In this document: positions 23,770 to 32,828 of the stretch, one piece after another
Layout of the letters: every line of letters begins with the position of its first letter
How positions within the stretch are numbered: position 1 is the stretch's first letter
From: Flavobacterium sp. SH_e
GTDB taxonomy: Bacteria; Bacteroidota; Bacteroidia; Flavobacteriales; Flavobacteriaceae
DNA: 64,000 nt
NCBI RefSeq assembly: GCF_025717045.1
Contig: NZ_JAOVZN010000006.1
Coordinates: 1,071,435 to 1,135,434 of the forward strand
Direction: 5' to 3'
Translations under genes and position numbers: made by a program
Notes under the pieces: model-generated
Seen by the model: only the letters and a program-made list of their open reading frames with translations
The model's database searches: none
Told to the model about the DNA's origin: nothing

Positions 23770-26199
23770 CTAAGCTCGCTTTCTGACTTTATTTTTGACA
23801 GCATTATAGTCAATAAAATATTTGACACTTATAGAAAATATGTGTTTTAAAGCATCATTATTTAAAAGTCCTGAAACATTGTGTCTGAAATCTTTATCAA
23901 TAACTCTTTCAAAATTTGAAGCGTTATTTCGATACAAAGCAGTAAGCTGACTTCCAGGCGCAAACCACCATGAATAAGATAAATCGGCATTCCAAGAATA
24001 AAAACTTGAATTTTTATTGTCAGTGTACTGCGGATAAGGCGAAAGCTCTCCGTTTGGTTCTAATGATAAAATATCCTTATTATCAGCATAAGACCAATAT
24101 TGACGAACAGCAAGATTTATTGTCATGGTGCTGTTTATGGCGTATTTACCTCCTAAAGTATTGGAATATGTAATAACGTTTCTATTGGCAAAAATGATTT
24201 CGTTTGGAGTCGTAGCATTATTGTCGTTGTCAATTTGATCGATGTAGCCTTTATTATTATTTTTTCTAAGATAGCTAAAGAAATAAGTCAATAAAAGTTT
24301 GTCGCTGAAACGGTATCTTGGTCCAATATCAAAGCCATACGTAATTCTTTCAGATTCATCAAACACATTAAATGTACCGTTTAAATCAATAGCAAATTTA
24401 TGGTTATAGTTGGTAGAAATACTTCCCCAAGTTTCTATTCTTCTCGGAATTGCAACATATCTATTTTCGGCACGCGGCTCGTAATAATCATAAGTTTCTA
24501 ACGGATAAAATGTAATTCCAGTTCCGTAATAATTGTTTTTTACCGTGGTTAAATTTAAATTCGCATTTATATTATTGTCCTGCAATTTTCCAGATTCTTT
24601 ATTGAATTCGGTATACATATTATAGTTGATTCTAAAAGTGTTGAACTTTTTGGTCGGATTTAGAATTCTATAATTGGCATTCCCATAAAAATTATAATAA
24701 TTAGTGTAAAAATTAATTCCGAGATCATTTGGATCGTAATCTTTTGTAACAAAATCTGAACCAATGCTATATCGGTAATTTCCGCTGGTTTCGGCCAAAC
24801 TTACTGTCGAATAAAAACCATTTTTATCTTGAAAATCATTAATATGGCTGTATTTTACATTTCCAAATAAACTATAAGTATTCGCTTTTGTGTTTAAATC
24901 CCATGCCAAACCAGTAACATTTGCATCTCTAGTATGACCATTTCGAGTCACATTGGTATTGATAAAAGTAACCGACGAGTTTTTGCGAAAACGCTGATCT
25001 AAAACCAAAACATTGTAATTGGTAAGAGGTTCAACAATTACACGTCTCGTTTCTCCGCTTTCGTTGTTTTCTATTGTAGCAAAAGTCTTTTCGGTTACAG
25101 CGTTTAAAACCCCAATTCCAAGACCATCTTTGGTTCTTCCAGATAATTTTAGAGCATTAACCAAATTTACAGCGGCTGGCAATTCGGTAATTTCTTCATT
25201 TTCATTTAATGAAGGGTCGATTGATGGAGCGCCACCAATTCTTCGGGAATAAAACATATTTCCTTTGCTAAACAAATCTGTTCCTTCGGTAAAGAAAGCC
25301 CTGTTTTCGTTAAACTGCTGTTCAAAAGGACCAAGATTTAAAATTTGATCGTCATATTTTGTCTGTCCAAAGTCAGGAATTAAAATGGCATCAACTGTAA
25401 AAGCATCTGTTATACCATATTTAATATCCATTCCGCCTTTCATTGTTCCATACGTTTTTTGCCCTTCAGCGGCATTTAAATAGTAAGAAGCATAAGGCAT
25501 AAAAAACAATCGAGTAGGAGGTTTTATGTTTTCAATTCCTTCTAAAGTTCCAGTCTGTTGTGTAAAAGTTCCAATTTTTTGGTCGACAAAATTCCATGTA
25601 TATTTAAAACGTTCACGCTTGATTTCTCTAAAGAAATTAATTCCCCAAGTTTGTTTTTTTTCAGCAGAAAAACGTAAAGCAGAATAAGGAATTTTCATTT
25701 CGACAATCCATCCGTTTTCTGCTATTGCTGCTTTACTAATCCAGACAGCGTCCCAAGAATAATCTTCTCCGTTTGCGTCGGTCATGATGCAATCGCCCTG
25801 AACATCGGCTGCAGAAACGTAAAACATAAAATCTTGCTGTCCGTCATTGAAACCATTTATAAAAACACCAAAAAGATCTGCTGTTCCAAAATTATCACGC
25901 TGAGAAATTTCTTTTAAAATTTTAGAAGGCTCATTATCATACATCATTGCACCTATATATATAGCGTCATTATTATATAGGACTTTAATTTCAGTACGTT
26001 TTTCGTACGGAATTGCTTTTCCGTTATCTGGTTCAAGCATAACAAAATCGGTAGCAACTGGCACATTTTCCCAAGCAGGTTCGTCTAATTTTCCATCAAT
26101 AGAAATGGCTTGCGAAGTTAATTGAGCCTGAAGTATTTTTTTCTGGCCATAACTCCACAAAGCAGATAATAGAAGACTTAAGAAAATGATTTTTTTCAT
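23770..26199 (-). CDS. DUF5916 outer-membrane protein with N-terminal CBM9-like domain
   Basis: The protein has 809 residues with a signal peptide (residues 1-18, ending SYGQ). Residues about 30-215 form a carbohydrate-binding family 9-like domain (IDGKLDEPAWENVPVATDF, then WIVEMKIPYSALRFS). The remainder, with many alternating aromatic strands (NVKYSHINDFQDKNGFYSTV, SFYSWNADLSYSWWFAPGSQ), fits the DUF5916 beta-barrel. It is probably an outer-membrane protein, but substrate and role are unknown to me. The CBM9 likeness hints at glycan contact only. It is divergent from an L,D-transpeptidase gene with a palindrome-rich spacer. Confidence 0.83.
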   Translation of the reverse strand: MKKIIFLSLLLSALWSYGQKKILQAQLTSQAISIDGKLDEPAWENVPVATDFVMLEPDNGKAIPYEKRTEIKVLYNNDAIYIGAMMYDNEPSKILKEISQRDNFGTADLFGVFINGFNDGQQDFMFYVSAADVQGDCIMTDANGEDYSWDAVWISKAAIAENGWIVEMKIPYSALRFSAEKKQTWGINFFREIKRERFKYTWNFVDQKIGTFTQQTGTLEGIENIKPPTRLFFMPYASYYLNAAEGQKTYGTMKGGMDIKYGITDAFTVDAILIPDFGQTKYDDQILNLGPFEQQFNENRAFFTEGTDLFSKGNMFYSRRIGGAPSIDPSLNENEEITELPAAVNLVNALKLSGRTKDGLGIGVLNAVTEKTFATIENNESGETRRVIVEPLTNYNVLVLDQRFRKNSSVTFINTNVTRNGHTRDANVTGLAWDLNTKANTYSLFGNVKYSHINDFQDKNGFYSTVSLAETSGNYRYSIGSDFVTKDYDPNDLGINFYTNYYNFYGNANYRILNPTKKFNTFRINYNMYTEFNKESGKLQDNNINANLNLTTVKNNYYGTGITFYPLETYDYYEPRAENRYVAIPRRIETWGSISTNYNHKFAIDLNGTFNVFDESERITYGFDIGPRYRFSDKLLLTYFFSYLRKNNNKGYIDQIDNDNNATTPNEIIFANRNVITYSNTLGGKYAINSTMTINLAVRQYWSYADNKDILSLEPNGELSPYPQYTDNKNSSFYSWNADLSYSWWFAPGSQLTALYRNNASNFERVIDKDFRHNVSGLLNNDALKHIFSISVKYFIDYNAVKNKVRKRA

Positions 26200-26488
26200 T
26201 GATTTTTTATGCGAAATAGGTTTTTTATAGAAACAATAGACTAAATTTTATTCTAGTTGTTACACTTTAAGTTTCAAGATTTCCATTTTGTTCAGCTTTT
26301 TTTAAGAAAAATGGCTTAAATGTTATGAATTTAACTATAAGATAAAATCTTACAGAAAAAGCATATTTATGTTAATAATGTTAAAGTTTAAGCAAAAAAG
26401 GCCTGAAAATCAGGGTTGTATTTTGCAAGGCGTGATTTTTTTATACTTTTGCGATACCCAAATTTTTTGTTTAACCTAAAGAAATTCA
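26200..26488. other. Divergent intergenic region with two palindromes
   Basis: Between DUF5916 and the L,D-transpeptidase gene lie TAAGATAAAATCTTA (26338-26352, a 6-3-6 palindrome) and CCTGAAAATCAGG (26402-26414, 5-3-5), the latter just before the plus-strand promoter. Either could be an operator; no regulator is identified. Confidence 0.5.
26423..26451 (+). promoter_or_regulatory. Promoter of the L,D-transpeptidase gene at 26489
   Basis: TTG (26423-26425), an 18-bp spacer and TACTTTTG (26444-26451) fit the Bacteroidota promoter pattern. The ATG lies 38 bp downstream. Confidence 0.65.
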
Positions 26489-27214
26489 ATGATTTACAAA
26501 ATTTATCCGTTATTTGTGTTTTTGCTATTGTCTTTTGGAAAAGATTCAAAAAACACTGCCGATCTTAAAAAAAATGCTACTGTAAAGACAATTGCAAAAA
26601 TTGAAAAAGTTACAGTTGATTCCAAAATCGAGAGCGTTTATAATTCATTAAATTCGAACAACTTTAAAATGCCTGAACTTAAAACTTTTTCGGAAGCTTT
26701 AAAGGGATTTTATTTGTTGAAAGAAAGAGGAGTGATCAAGAAAAATATCTTAACATTAATTGATTTTAGTTTGTCATCAAACACTAAACGTTTGTGGGTG
26801 ATTGATTTAACTAGCAATACAATTTTGTTTAATTCACTTGTGGCTCACGGAAGAAATACTGGAGAAGAATTTGCTTCAGCATTTTCAAATCTTAATTCAT
26901 CATTTAAAAGCAGTTTAGGTTTTTATGCAACTGGTGAAATTTATCAAGGCAAACATGGCGCTTCTTTGCGTTTAGATGGTTTAGAAAATGGCGTAAATGA
27001 CAATGCTCGCGAAAGAGGCGTTGTAATGCACGGCGCAGACTATGTATCTGAATCTTTCATTAGAGATCATAAAAGATTAGGCAGAAGCCAAGGCTGTCCA
27101 GCAGTTCCAGTTGAATTGACAAACGATATTATTCAATTAATAAAAGACAAATCGTGTTTATATATCTATCATCCGTCAAGAAGTTTCTCGATGGAGGAAA
27201 GGCTAATTTCGTAA
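26489..27214 (+). CDS. Murein L,D-transpeptidase catalytic-domain protein (YkuD_2-like)
   Basis: The protein has 241 residues with an N-terminal hydrophobic signal (residues 1-17). Residues about 85-240 form an L,D-transpeptidase-type domain with RGVVMHGADYVSE near 170-182 and the nucleophile motif GRSQGCPAVP with Cys203. It would form or trim 3-3 cross-links in peptidoglycan, or fix a partner to it, in the periplasm. Its 3' end overlaps the stop region of the convergent L,D-transpeptidase gene by 12 bp, so the two genes of the same activity meet tail to tail. Confidence 0.88.
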   Translation: MIYKIYPLFVFLLLSFGKDSKNTADLKKNATVKTIAKIEKVTVDSKIESVYNSLNSNNFKMPELKTFSEALKGFYLLKERGVIKKNILTLIDFSLSSNTKRLWVIDLTSNTILFNSLVAHGRNTGEEFASAFSNLNSSFKSSLGFYATGEIYQGKHGASLRLDGLENGVNDNARERGVVMHGADYVSESFIRDHKRLGRSQGCPAVPVELTNDIIQLIKDKSCLYIYHPSRSFSMEERLIS

Positions 27215-28786
27215 TTGAGCATATAAATCCGAATCTAAATTATAAATATCAGCTCTAAAAAGGAGCTGATTTTTTTTGCTCCATGCTGTCCAATACCATT
27301 GATATAATGCATATTTTTTAGTGATTTTAAAACTCATGGTTTTCTTGCTGGCAATTATAGTATCAATTCTATCTTGAGGCCAGTTTCCGTCAACATCTAA
27401 AATATGCTGTGCAAGTTCCAACGGATTTTCAACACGAACGCATCCAGAACTCATAGAACGATTGTTTCGTACAAAAATATTACGGTGATTGGTGTCGTGC
27501 AAATAAACGCTATGATGATTTGGGAATAAAATTTTCATTAAACCTAACGAATTATTATAGCCAGGACTCTGCACATAACGATAATTGTTTGGTTTGTTTT
27601 CATTCCATTTAACTGGATCTACTGCGTTTCCAGATGTGTCATAAATGGTGATGTTTTTCTTAGCCAAATAACTTCGATTGCGTTTCATTGCTGGTACAAC
27701 ATCTTCTTTTAAAATTGTCGGAGGAACAGTCCAAGTTGGATTAAAAACGACTGTTTTTAAGAAAGACGTAATAATAGGTGTCTTTCTTTTATTCGTTCCT
27801 ACAACAACATTTCGAACCAAAGTTGTGTCTTGATTTTCAACTACATTTAAGCTGTAATCAGGGATGTTGATAATGAAATAATTTTCAGCCAATTCAGAAG
27901 GATACCATCTCCAGCGTTCCAAATTGACAATAATTTGTTTTTTTCTTCTTTCTTTAGAGTAGTTTAAAGCGCTTATTGTTCCTGCTCCGATAACTCCATC
28001 TGCAGCTAAACCATGCCTTTCTTGAAATCTTTTAACCGATTCAAAAGTCCTTTGGTCATAAATCTTAGTAAGACTATCTTTTCCAGTCATATCATTCCAA
28101 TACAAAAGCCTTTTTTTAATGTTTATTAAAGCAGAATTGGTATCGTTTAGAACAATTTTATCAGCAGATTCAATGGTTTTTATATCGTCATCTGGAAATG
28201 TATTGATGATTTCCAGCGCTTTTAGCAACTCTTTGTAAGTTTGTGTTTTCGGCTGAATATTTTCGACAATACTATCTAACTTGTCTCTATTGAAAGCCTT
28301 GATCAAAACATTATTTACATCAAATGTCTTTTCATCCAAGTCCCAATTAGTGTAAATTTTTTTAGGATCTAGTTTGCCTTTATATAAATGGCTTAAGTAT
28401 TTTTCGAAATTATAAGTCAACAAAATATCATAAGTGGCTAAATCTTTATCGTTAAGCTTGCCAATTTTACTTTCAAATTTTTTCAACTGAGAAATTTTGT
28501 AATCTTCTGGTTCTAAACCTAATTCACTTGAATTTTCTAATTGAGATAAAACGAATTTTCTTTTTTTAAGATTTCCCCAAACAGTTTGATTTTCTGATGC
28601 GATATAAAATTCTTTTAAAGTTTCACTTTTAAAAGTGCTTATTGTGGCAGTGTCTATTTCGACTTTTCTTTCGTCAGTAAGTATAATTTCTGGAACCTTT
28701 TTTTTGGCAACAGGAATAGGTTTGGGAATGTCTTTTTTACAGCCAACAAGAATGCATATTACTACTATAGAGTAGAATTTTTTCAT
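27203..28786 (-). CDS. L,D-transpeptidase of the YcbB/LdtD type, lipoprotein
   Basis: The protein has 527 residues. The N-terminus is a lipoprotein signal (ICILVGCKKD, cysteine at residue 16). A long scaffold precedes a peptidoglycan-binding domain (SVKRFQERHGLAADGVIGAG near 250-270). The YkuD catalytic domain follows, with VYLHDTNHRNIF and the active-site motif SSGCVRVENP with Cys near 447. Domain order and length match LdtD/YcbB enzymes that make 3-3 cross-links. The start is one base after the GNAT gene stop, so both share an operon. The last 12 bp overlap the convergent transpeptidase gene. Confidence 0.92.
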   Translation of the reverse strand: MKKFYSIVVICILVGCKKDIPKPIPVAKKKVPEIILTDERKVEIDTATISTFKSETLKEFYIASENQTVWGNLKKRKFVLSQLENSSELGLEPEDYKISQLKKFESKIGKLNDKDLATYDILLTYNFEKYLSHLYKGKLDPKKIYTNWDLDEKTFDVNNVLIKAFNRDKLDSIVENIQPKTQTYKELLKALEIINTFPDDDIKTIESADKIVLNDTNSALINIKKRLLYWNDMTGKDSLTKIYDQRTFESVKRFQERHGLAADGVIGAGTISALNYSKERRKKQIIVNLERWRWYPSELAENYFIINIPDYSLNVVENQDTTLVRNVVVGTNKRKTPIITSFLKTVVFNPTWTVPPTILKEDVVPAMKRNRSYLAKKNITIYDTSGNAVDPVKWNENKPNNYRYVQSPGYNNSLGLMKILFPNHHSVYLHDTNHRNIFVRNNRSMSSGCVRVENPLELAQHILDVDGNWPQDRIDTIIASKKTMSFKITKKYALYQWYWTAWSKKNQLLFRADIYNLDSDLYAQLRN

Positions 28787-28787
28787 A

Positions 28788-29225
28788 TTATAATTTTTTA
28801 AACATCAAATAATGTTCGCCAACATCTTTAATATCAAATGCTTCACCTCGGGGTTGGTAATTCATTTTTTGATAAAAGCCTACAGCGGCTGTTCTGGCGT
28901 TAAACCAAATCAAATCAACTTGATTATCATTGCAGTAGGTTTCGCAATGTCTAACTAAAGCTTCTCCAAATCCCTTTTTTTGATGGCCTTCTAAAACTGC
29001 CATCCCTCGAATTTGGGCTTGATTTTTTTCGGCAAATATAGTGTTGATTTTATCAAATAACGAAATAATTCCTATTAAATCTTCATTTTCAAATAATCCA
29101 AAATGATGAGTAGTATCTAAATCATCGCCATCAAATATGCAGCTTTCTATAGGTTTTCCTTTTCTTAAAACGGGTTGACGAACTGCATAAGTCTCTTTTG
29201 ACGTAATTTCTTTAATTGTGATCAT
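28788..29225 (-). CDS. GNAT-family N-acetyltransferase
   Basis: The protein has 145 residues covering a single GNAT domain. The acetyl-CoA-binding loop region is QIRGMAVLEGHQKKGFGEAL near residues 72-91, followed by the C-terminal GFYQKMNYQPRGEAF, both typical of the family. The acceptor is not predictable. It lies one base ahead of the L,D-transpeptidase gene on the same strand; a cell-wall substrate is possible but only from context. Confidence 0.88.
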   Translation of the reverse strand: MITIKEITSKETYAVRQPVLRKGKPIESCIFDGDDLDTTHHFGLFENEDLIGIISLFDKINTIFAEKNQAQIRGMAVLEGHQKKGFGEALVRHCETYCNDNQVDLIWFNARTAAVGFYQKMNYQPRGEAFDIKDVGEHYLMFKKL

Positions 29226-29318
29226 AATTTTTTTTAAAAATATTGCATTTATAACTTTTTAATTTTAAATAAGTTATAAATTAATGTTGTTTTTTATTAA
29301 TTTTTTTTGCCGAAAAGC

Positions 29319-29350
29319 TTGTTTTTAACTGAACTTTCTTTCTATATTTG
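29319..29350 (+). promoter_or_regulatory. Promoter of the first tRNA-Gly
   Basis: TTG (29319-29321), a 21-bp spacer and TATATTTG (29343-29350) match the Bacteroidota consensus. The tRNA begins 11 bp after the -7 element. Confidence 0.75.
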
Positions 29351-29360
29351 CACAACCAAT

Positions 29361-29433
<73 letters not shown>

Positions 29434-29437
29434 CTAG

Positions 29438-29463
29438 AAAACAAACTTTTTAGTTTTGTTTTT
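29438..29463 (+). terminator. Weak terminator-like hairpin after tRNA-Gly copy 1
   Basis: AAACAAACT and AGTTTTGTTT form an AT-rich, imperfect stem followed by a T-run. It is weaker than the terminator after copy 2, so some read-through is likely. Confidence 0.45.
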
Positions 29464-29489
29464 GTGAAAATAAAATTTTTGATTTTTAT

Positions 29490-29519
29490 TTGTTTTTAAA
29501 ATTAAATTTTTTAAATTTG
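29490..29519 (+). promoter_or_regulatory. Promoter of the second tRNA-Gly
   Basis: TTG (29490-29492), a 19-bp spacer and TAAATTTG (29512-29519) fit the consensus, 12 bp before the second tRNA. Confidence 0.7.
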
Positions 29520-29531
29520 CACCCGGTTAAT

Positions 29532-29604
<73 letters not shown>

Positions 29605-29608
29605 CTTC

Positions 29609-29639
29609 AAAAGCCTCAAACAATGTTTGAGGCTTTTTT
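29609..29639 (+). terminator. Terminator after tRNA-Gly copy 2
   Basis: AAAGCCTCAAAC pairs with GTTTGAGGCTTT around an AAT loop and is followed by a T-run. Confidence 0.9.
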
Positions 29640-29726
29640 GTTTTTGTTTCTTTTTGAAATCATATAAATGATATAAAAATTTTATTTTTTAAACTTTAGA
29701 TTTAAATGAGCTTATATGGTTCAAAA

Positions 29727-30434
29727 TTATTTCAAATCACTCAAATCGCTTTCTGTTTCTAATTCCGTTGGATCTTGATTTTGTCTGAACAAACGAGCTT
29801 TCAGATTTCCTTTTAAAGTTATTTTGTCCCCTTTAACTTCCAGCCAGCTTCCTTCTCTTAAACCTAAAACCGGAATTGAATTGAATGCATGAAATTCTTT
29901 AATTCTTGTTTCGCGTGTTTCTCCCATATGTTTAGATTGCAAATCAGCATCCAGATAATGTGGATTTAAATTGAAAGGAATTAATCCTAAAGTTTGAAAA
30001 CTTGGAGGGTAAACAATAGGCATGTCGTTTGTAGTTTGCATTGACAAACCGCAAATATTACTTCCAGCGCTTGATCCTAAATAGGGTGTGCCGTTTTTTA
30101 CAGTTTCAGAAAGCAACTGCATAACGTTGTTTTTATAAAGCTGTGTTACTAGCAAAAATGTGTTTCCTCCGCCAGTAAATATTCCTTCTGCATTTTTTAC
30201 AGCGTCTTGCGGATTTTCAAATTCATGAATTCCTTTAACATCAATATTAATCGTTGCAAACGCTTCCGCTGCTTTTTGTGTATATTCATCGTGCGAAATT
30301 CCACTTGGGCGTGCATAAGGAATAAATAGGATTGTTTTGCAGTTTTTAAAATGCGATTTTAAAGTAGGTAAAAGATATTCTAAATAGTTGCCTCCGTGTA
30401 ATGTAGAAGTGCTTGCAATAATAACGCTTTTCAT
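29727..30434 (-). CDS. pepE: Dipeptidase E (S51 aspartyl dipeptidase)
   Basis: PepE hydrolyses Asp-X dipeptides in the cytoplasm. The 235-residue length is typical. The nucleophile elbow GSSAGSN has the catalytic serine at residue 122, preceded by the glycine-rich FTGGGNTFLLVTQLY near 86-100. The catalytic histidine region is NLNPHYLDADLQSKHMGETR. It is monocistronic. Confidence 0.95.
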   Translation of the reverse strand: MKSVIIASTSTLHGGNYLEYLLPTLKSHFKNCKTILFIPYARPSGISHDEYTQKAAEAFATINIDVKGIHEFENPQDAVKNAEGIFTGGGNTFLLVTQLYKNNVMQLLSETVKNGTPYLGSSAGSNICGLSMQTTNDMPIVYPPSFQTLGLIPFNLNPHYLDADLQSKHMGETRETRIKEFHAFNSIPVLGLREGSWLEVKGDKITLKGNLKARLFRQNQDPTELETESDLSDLK

Positions 30435-30600
30435 GATTTTTTTAACTCAAAATTTTGTTTGTTAAAGGTATTAAAAACTCTCTCTTTTGTCTAAAATTTT
30501 ATCATTTTAATTAACATATTTTTACCAACTCGTTAATACTTAATTTGGATCATATTAAGATATTTTTACCCTTTTAAGAATATTTTTAATTTATTTCATT
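30435..30600. other. Divergent spacer with three ATATTTTTA repeats
   Basis: ATATTTTTA occurs at 30516, 30560 and 30580, the first two extended to ATATTTTTACC. These lie just ahead of the TTG start of the first carboxypeptidase-regulatory-like gene and could be regulator sites. No clear TAnnTTTG was found. Confidence 0.4.
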
Positions 30601-31368
30601 TTGTTTCAGAAAATTACTTGTTTTTTAATTGTTTTAGCGGGACAGACTTGTTTGTCTCAAACTCAGGATCGTGCTATTTTAAGTGGTAAAGTAGTTTCGA
30701 ATACATCAGATTTAGAAGGTATTTATGTGATTAACGCACAAACGGAAGAAACGGTAACAACTGATGCTTCAGGATCTTTTGCAATTTTGGCAAAGCCAAA
30801 TGATATTCTAGTTTTTTCTTCAATCAGTTTTAAAGAAAAGAGAATTTTGCTGAAACCTGAAGATTTCTCAAACCTTAATTTCATGGTAAATCTTAGTATG
30901 GTAATGTATCAATTGCAAGAGGTTGTTGTGAAAAAATACGATAATATTAGTGCCGAAAAATTAGGGATAATCCCAGCAGGCCAAAAAAAATATACTGCTG
31001 CAGAAAGAAAATTAGAAACAGCAACAGCTCTTAATGCGACGGCTAATGGAGGTGGTATGGTTGGCGGTTCTATTTCTGCAGATCCTTTGCTGAATTTCTT
31101 CTCTGGAAGAACGGCAATGCTTAAAAAAGAAGTTGCAGTCGAAAAGAAAGAATTTTTCATGAAGCTGTTGGAGAATATGTTTAGTATTGATCATTTTATT
31201 GACAGATTGAAAATTCCAGCAGAATATGTAAAAGGGTTTGAATATTATGCAATTGAAAATGAAAAATTTACTATTATTTTAAATTCGAAAAATAAAACTT
31301 CGACAGAATTTCTTTTAGGGGAATTGGCTGTAAAGTATAAAGAAATAATTGCTAGTGAAAATAAATAA
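30601..31368 (+). CDS. Exported carboxypeptidase-regulatory-like protein 1
   Basis: The protein has 255 residues with a signal peptide (ending TCLSQ near residue 20). Residues about 26-105 form a carboxypeptidase-D regulatory-like beta-sandwich (ILSGKVVSNTSDLEGIYVIN, then ILVFSSISFKEKRI). The following 140 residues include EKLGIIPAGQKKYTAAERKL, shared almost word for word with the next gene. The start is TTG at 30601: no upstream alternative, and it gives a complete signal peptide. It is first of a four-gene overlapping run ahead of an M1 peptidase. Its function is unknown; TonB-dependent receptors often carry the same domain at their N-terminus. Confidence 0.82.
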   Translation: MFQKITCFLIVLAGQTCLSQTQDRAILSGKVVSNTSDLEGIYVINAQTEETVTTDASGSFAILAKPNDILVFSSISFKEKRILLKPEDFSNLNFMVNLSMVMYQLQEVVVKKYDNISAEKLGIIPAGQKKYTAAERKLETATALNATANGGGMVGGSISADPLLNFFSGRTAMLKKEVAVEKKEFFMKLLENMFSIDHFIDRLKIPAEYVKGFEYYAIENEKFTIILNSKNKTSTEFLLGELAVKYKEIIASENK

Positions 31369-32083
31369 AGTAATATCAAGTATTGTTTTTTTGATTTTTG
31401 TTCAACTTAGTTTTGGACAAAAAAGCGATTACAGGCAGTTGGTAGGAAAAGTAATGGAACAGTCCACTCCAATTGAAGGGGTGAATATTGTTAATAATAA
31501 CACGCAAGCAGCAACTATTTCTGATTCTGATGGTGGTTTTTCGATTGCTGTTAAAGAAGGAGATGTTTTGGTTTTTTCTGCTGTAAATTTAGAACCGCTT
31601 AAGCGAAGAATAGCTTCAGAAGATATTTCGCCCAATGTGCTTCTTATTAAAATGACTGCAAAAGAGGTTGAATTAAAAGAAGTGATTGTTAATGAAAACG
31701 CTAACATAACTGCTGAGAATTTAGGAATTATTCCATATGGGCAGAAAAAATATACTCCAGCAGAGCGAAAAGTTTATACTGCGACTTCTACTTCTGTGGA
31801 TAAGCTTTTAAATGCCATTTCGGGGAGAACTGCCATGTTGAAGAAAGAAGTGAATGTAGAGAAAAAGGAAGCTCTTTTTAGAAAGTTGGAATATCTTTTT
31901 GAAGAGAATTATTACACGCAAAGATTAAGAATTCCTGTTGATGATATAAAAGGATTTCAATTATTTTGTGTGGATGATGCTGATTTTGCTGTATCTTTGA
32001 ATACTAAAAACAAAACAATGAGTATGTTTTTAATCACAGATTTAGCAAGAAAATATCTAACAATTCTCGAAAATGAAAAATAA
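31355..32083 (+). CDS. Exported carboxypeptidase-regulatory-like protein 2
   Basis: The protein has 242 residues from GTG 31355 (MKINKV, then a signal peptide ending LSFGQ). A TTG two codons upstream (31349) is also possible. It is a paralog of the preceding protein: regulatory-like sandwich (GKVMEQSTPIEGVNIVNNNT), then AENLGIIPYGQKKYTPAERK and SGRTAMLKKEVNVEKKE, matching SGRTAMLKKEVAVEKKE in copy 1. It overlaps the upstream gene by 14 bp and the next by 11 bp, so translation is probably coupled. Confidence 0.82.
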   Translation: MKINKVISSIVFLIFVQLSFGQKSDYRQLVGKVMEQSTPIEGVNIVNNNTQAATISDSDGGFSIAVKEGDVLVFSAVNLEPLKRRIASEDISPNVLLIKMTAKEVELKEVIVNENANITAENLGIIPYGQKKYTPAERKVYTATSTSVDKLLNAISGRTAMLKKEVNVEKKEALFRKLEYLFEENYYTQRLRIPVDDIKGFQLFCVDDADFAVSLNTKNKTMSMFLITDLARKYLTILENEK

Positions 32084-32828
32084 ATTAGGAATACTCGTTG
32101 TCTGCTTATTTTGTCAAATTGTATTGGGACAAAACGGTTCAAGAAAGCCATTGCACGGTCAGGTTTTAAATGATTTTTTAGCCATAGAAAGTGGTTATGT
32201 AATGAATGTTAATGCAAATGTCAGAACATTTATTGGTTCAGGCGGTTTGTTTGATATCATGGCTCGGCCAAAAGATACTTTGCTGTTTTCGGGTTTAGCA
32301 TTTCAATCAAAAAAAATTGTTTTAACTGAGAAAGACTGCGCTGAAATTTTGTTTAAAATAAAATTGGATTTAGTAAATAATCAGTTAAAAGAGGTTGTTG
32401 TTCAAAAAGAATTAAAAGTTAAGGCGCTGGGAGGCGGTTCGCAAGGAATTGTAGATATGCAGTTTGAAGATGATAAACAGTCTACCGCAAAAAACAATGC
32501 GATGCTCTCAGATCAAACTATTAAATACGGAATGGACTTTGTTCGTATTTTTAAAGATGTCAAAAAACTATTGAGCAAAAAAGAAGATGTAAAAGAAGAA
32601 GAAGTTACAGATATTGCTTTTGTAGAATATGCTAAAGATAATTTTACAAAAGATTTTTATACCAAAACATTGAATCTTAAAGACGACGAAATTGAGCTGT
32701 TTTTAATGTATTGTTCAAATGATCCGCATTCAAAACATTTGGTTGATCCTGATCAAAAATTTCAGTTAATAGATTTTATGGTTAACAAGAATAAAGAATT
32801 TAAGAAAGCTCCTGCTGTTCAAAAATGA
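32073..32828 (+). CDS. Exported carboxypeptidase-regulatory-like protein 3 (divergent)
   Basis: The protein has 251 residues with a signal peptide (residues 1-19, ending IVLGQ). The N-terminal sandwich is like the two preceding proteins (PLHGQVLNDFLAIESGYVMN, then LLFSGLAFQSKKIV). The C-terminal half is different and more acidic (KKEDVKEEEVTDIAFVEYAK), lacking the LGIIPxGQKKYT block, so it has diverged. Its ATG lies inside the upstream gene and its stop overlaps the next start as ATGA. Confidence 0.8.
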   Translation: MKNKLGILVVCLFCQIVLGQNGSRKPLHGQVLNDFLAIESGYVMNVNANVRTFIGSGGLFDIMARPKDTLLFSGLAFQSKKIVLTEKDCAEILFKIKLDLVNNQLKEVVVQKELKVKALGGGSQGIVDMQFEDDKQSTAKNNAMLSDQTIKYGMDFVRIFKDVKKLLSKKEDVKEEEVTDIAFVEYAKDNFTKDFYTKTLNLKDDEIELFLMYCSNDPHSKHLVDPDQKFQLIDFMVNKNKEFKKAPAVQK

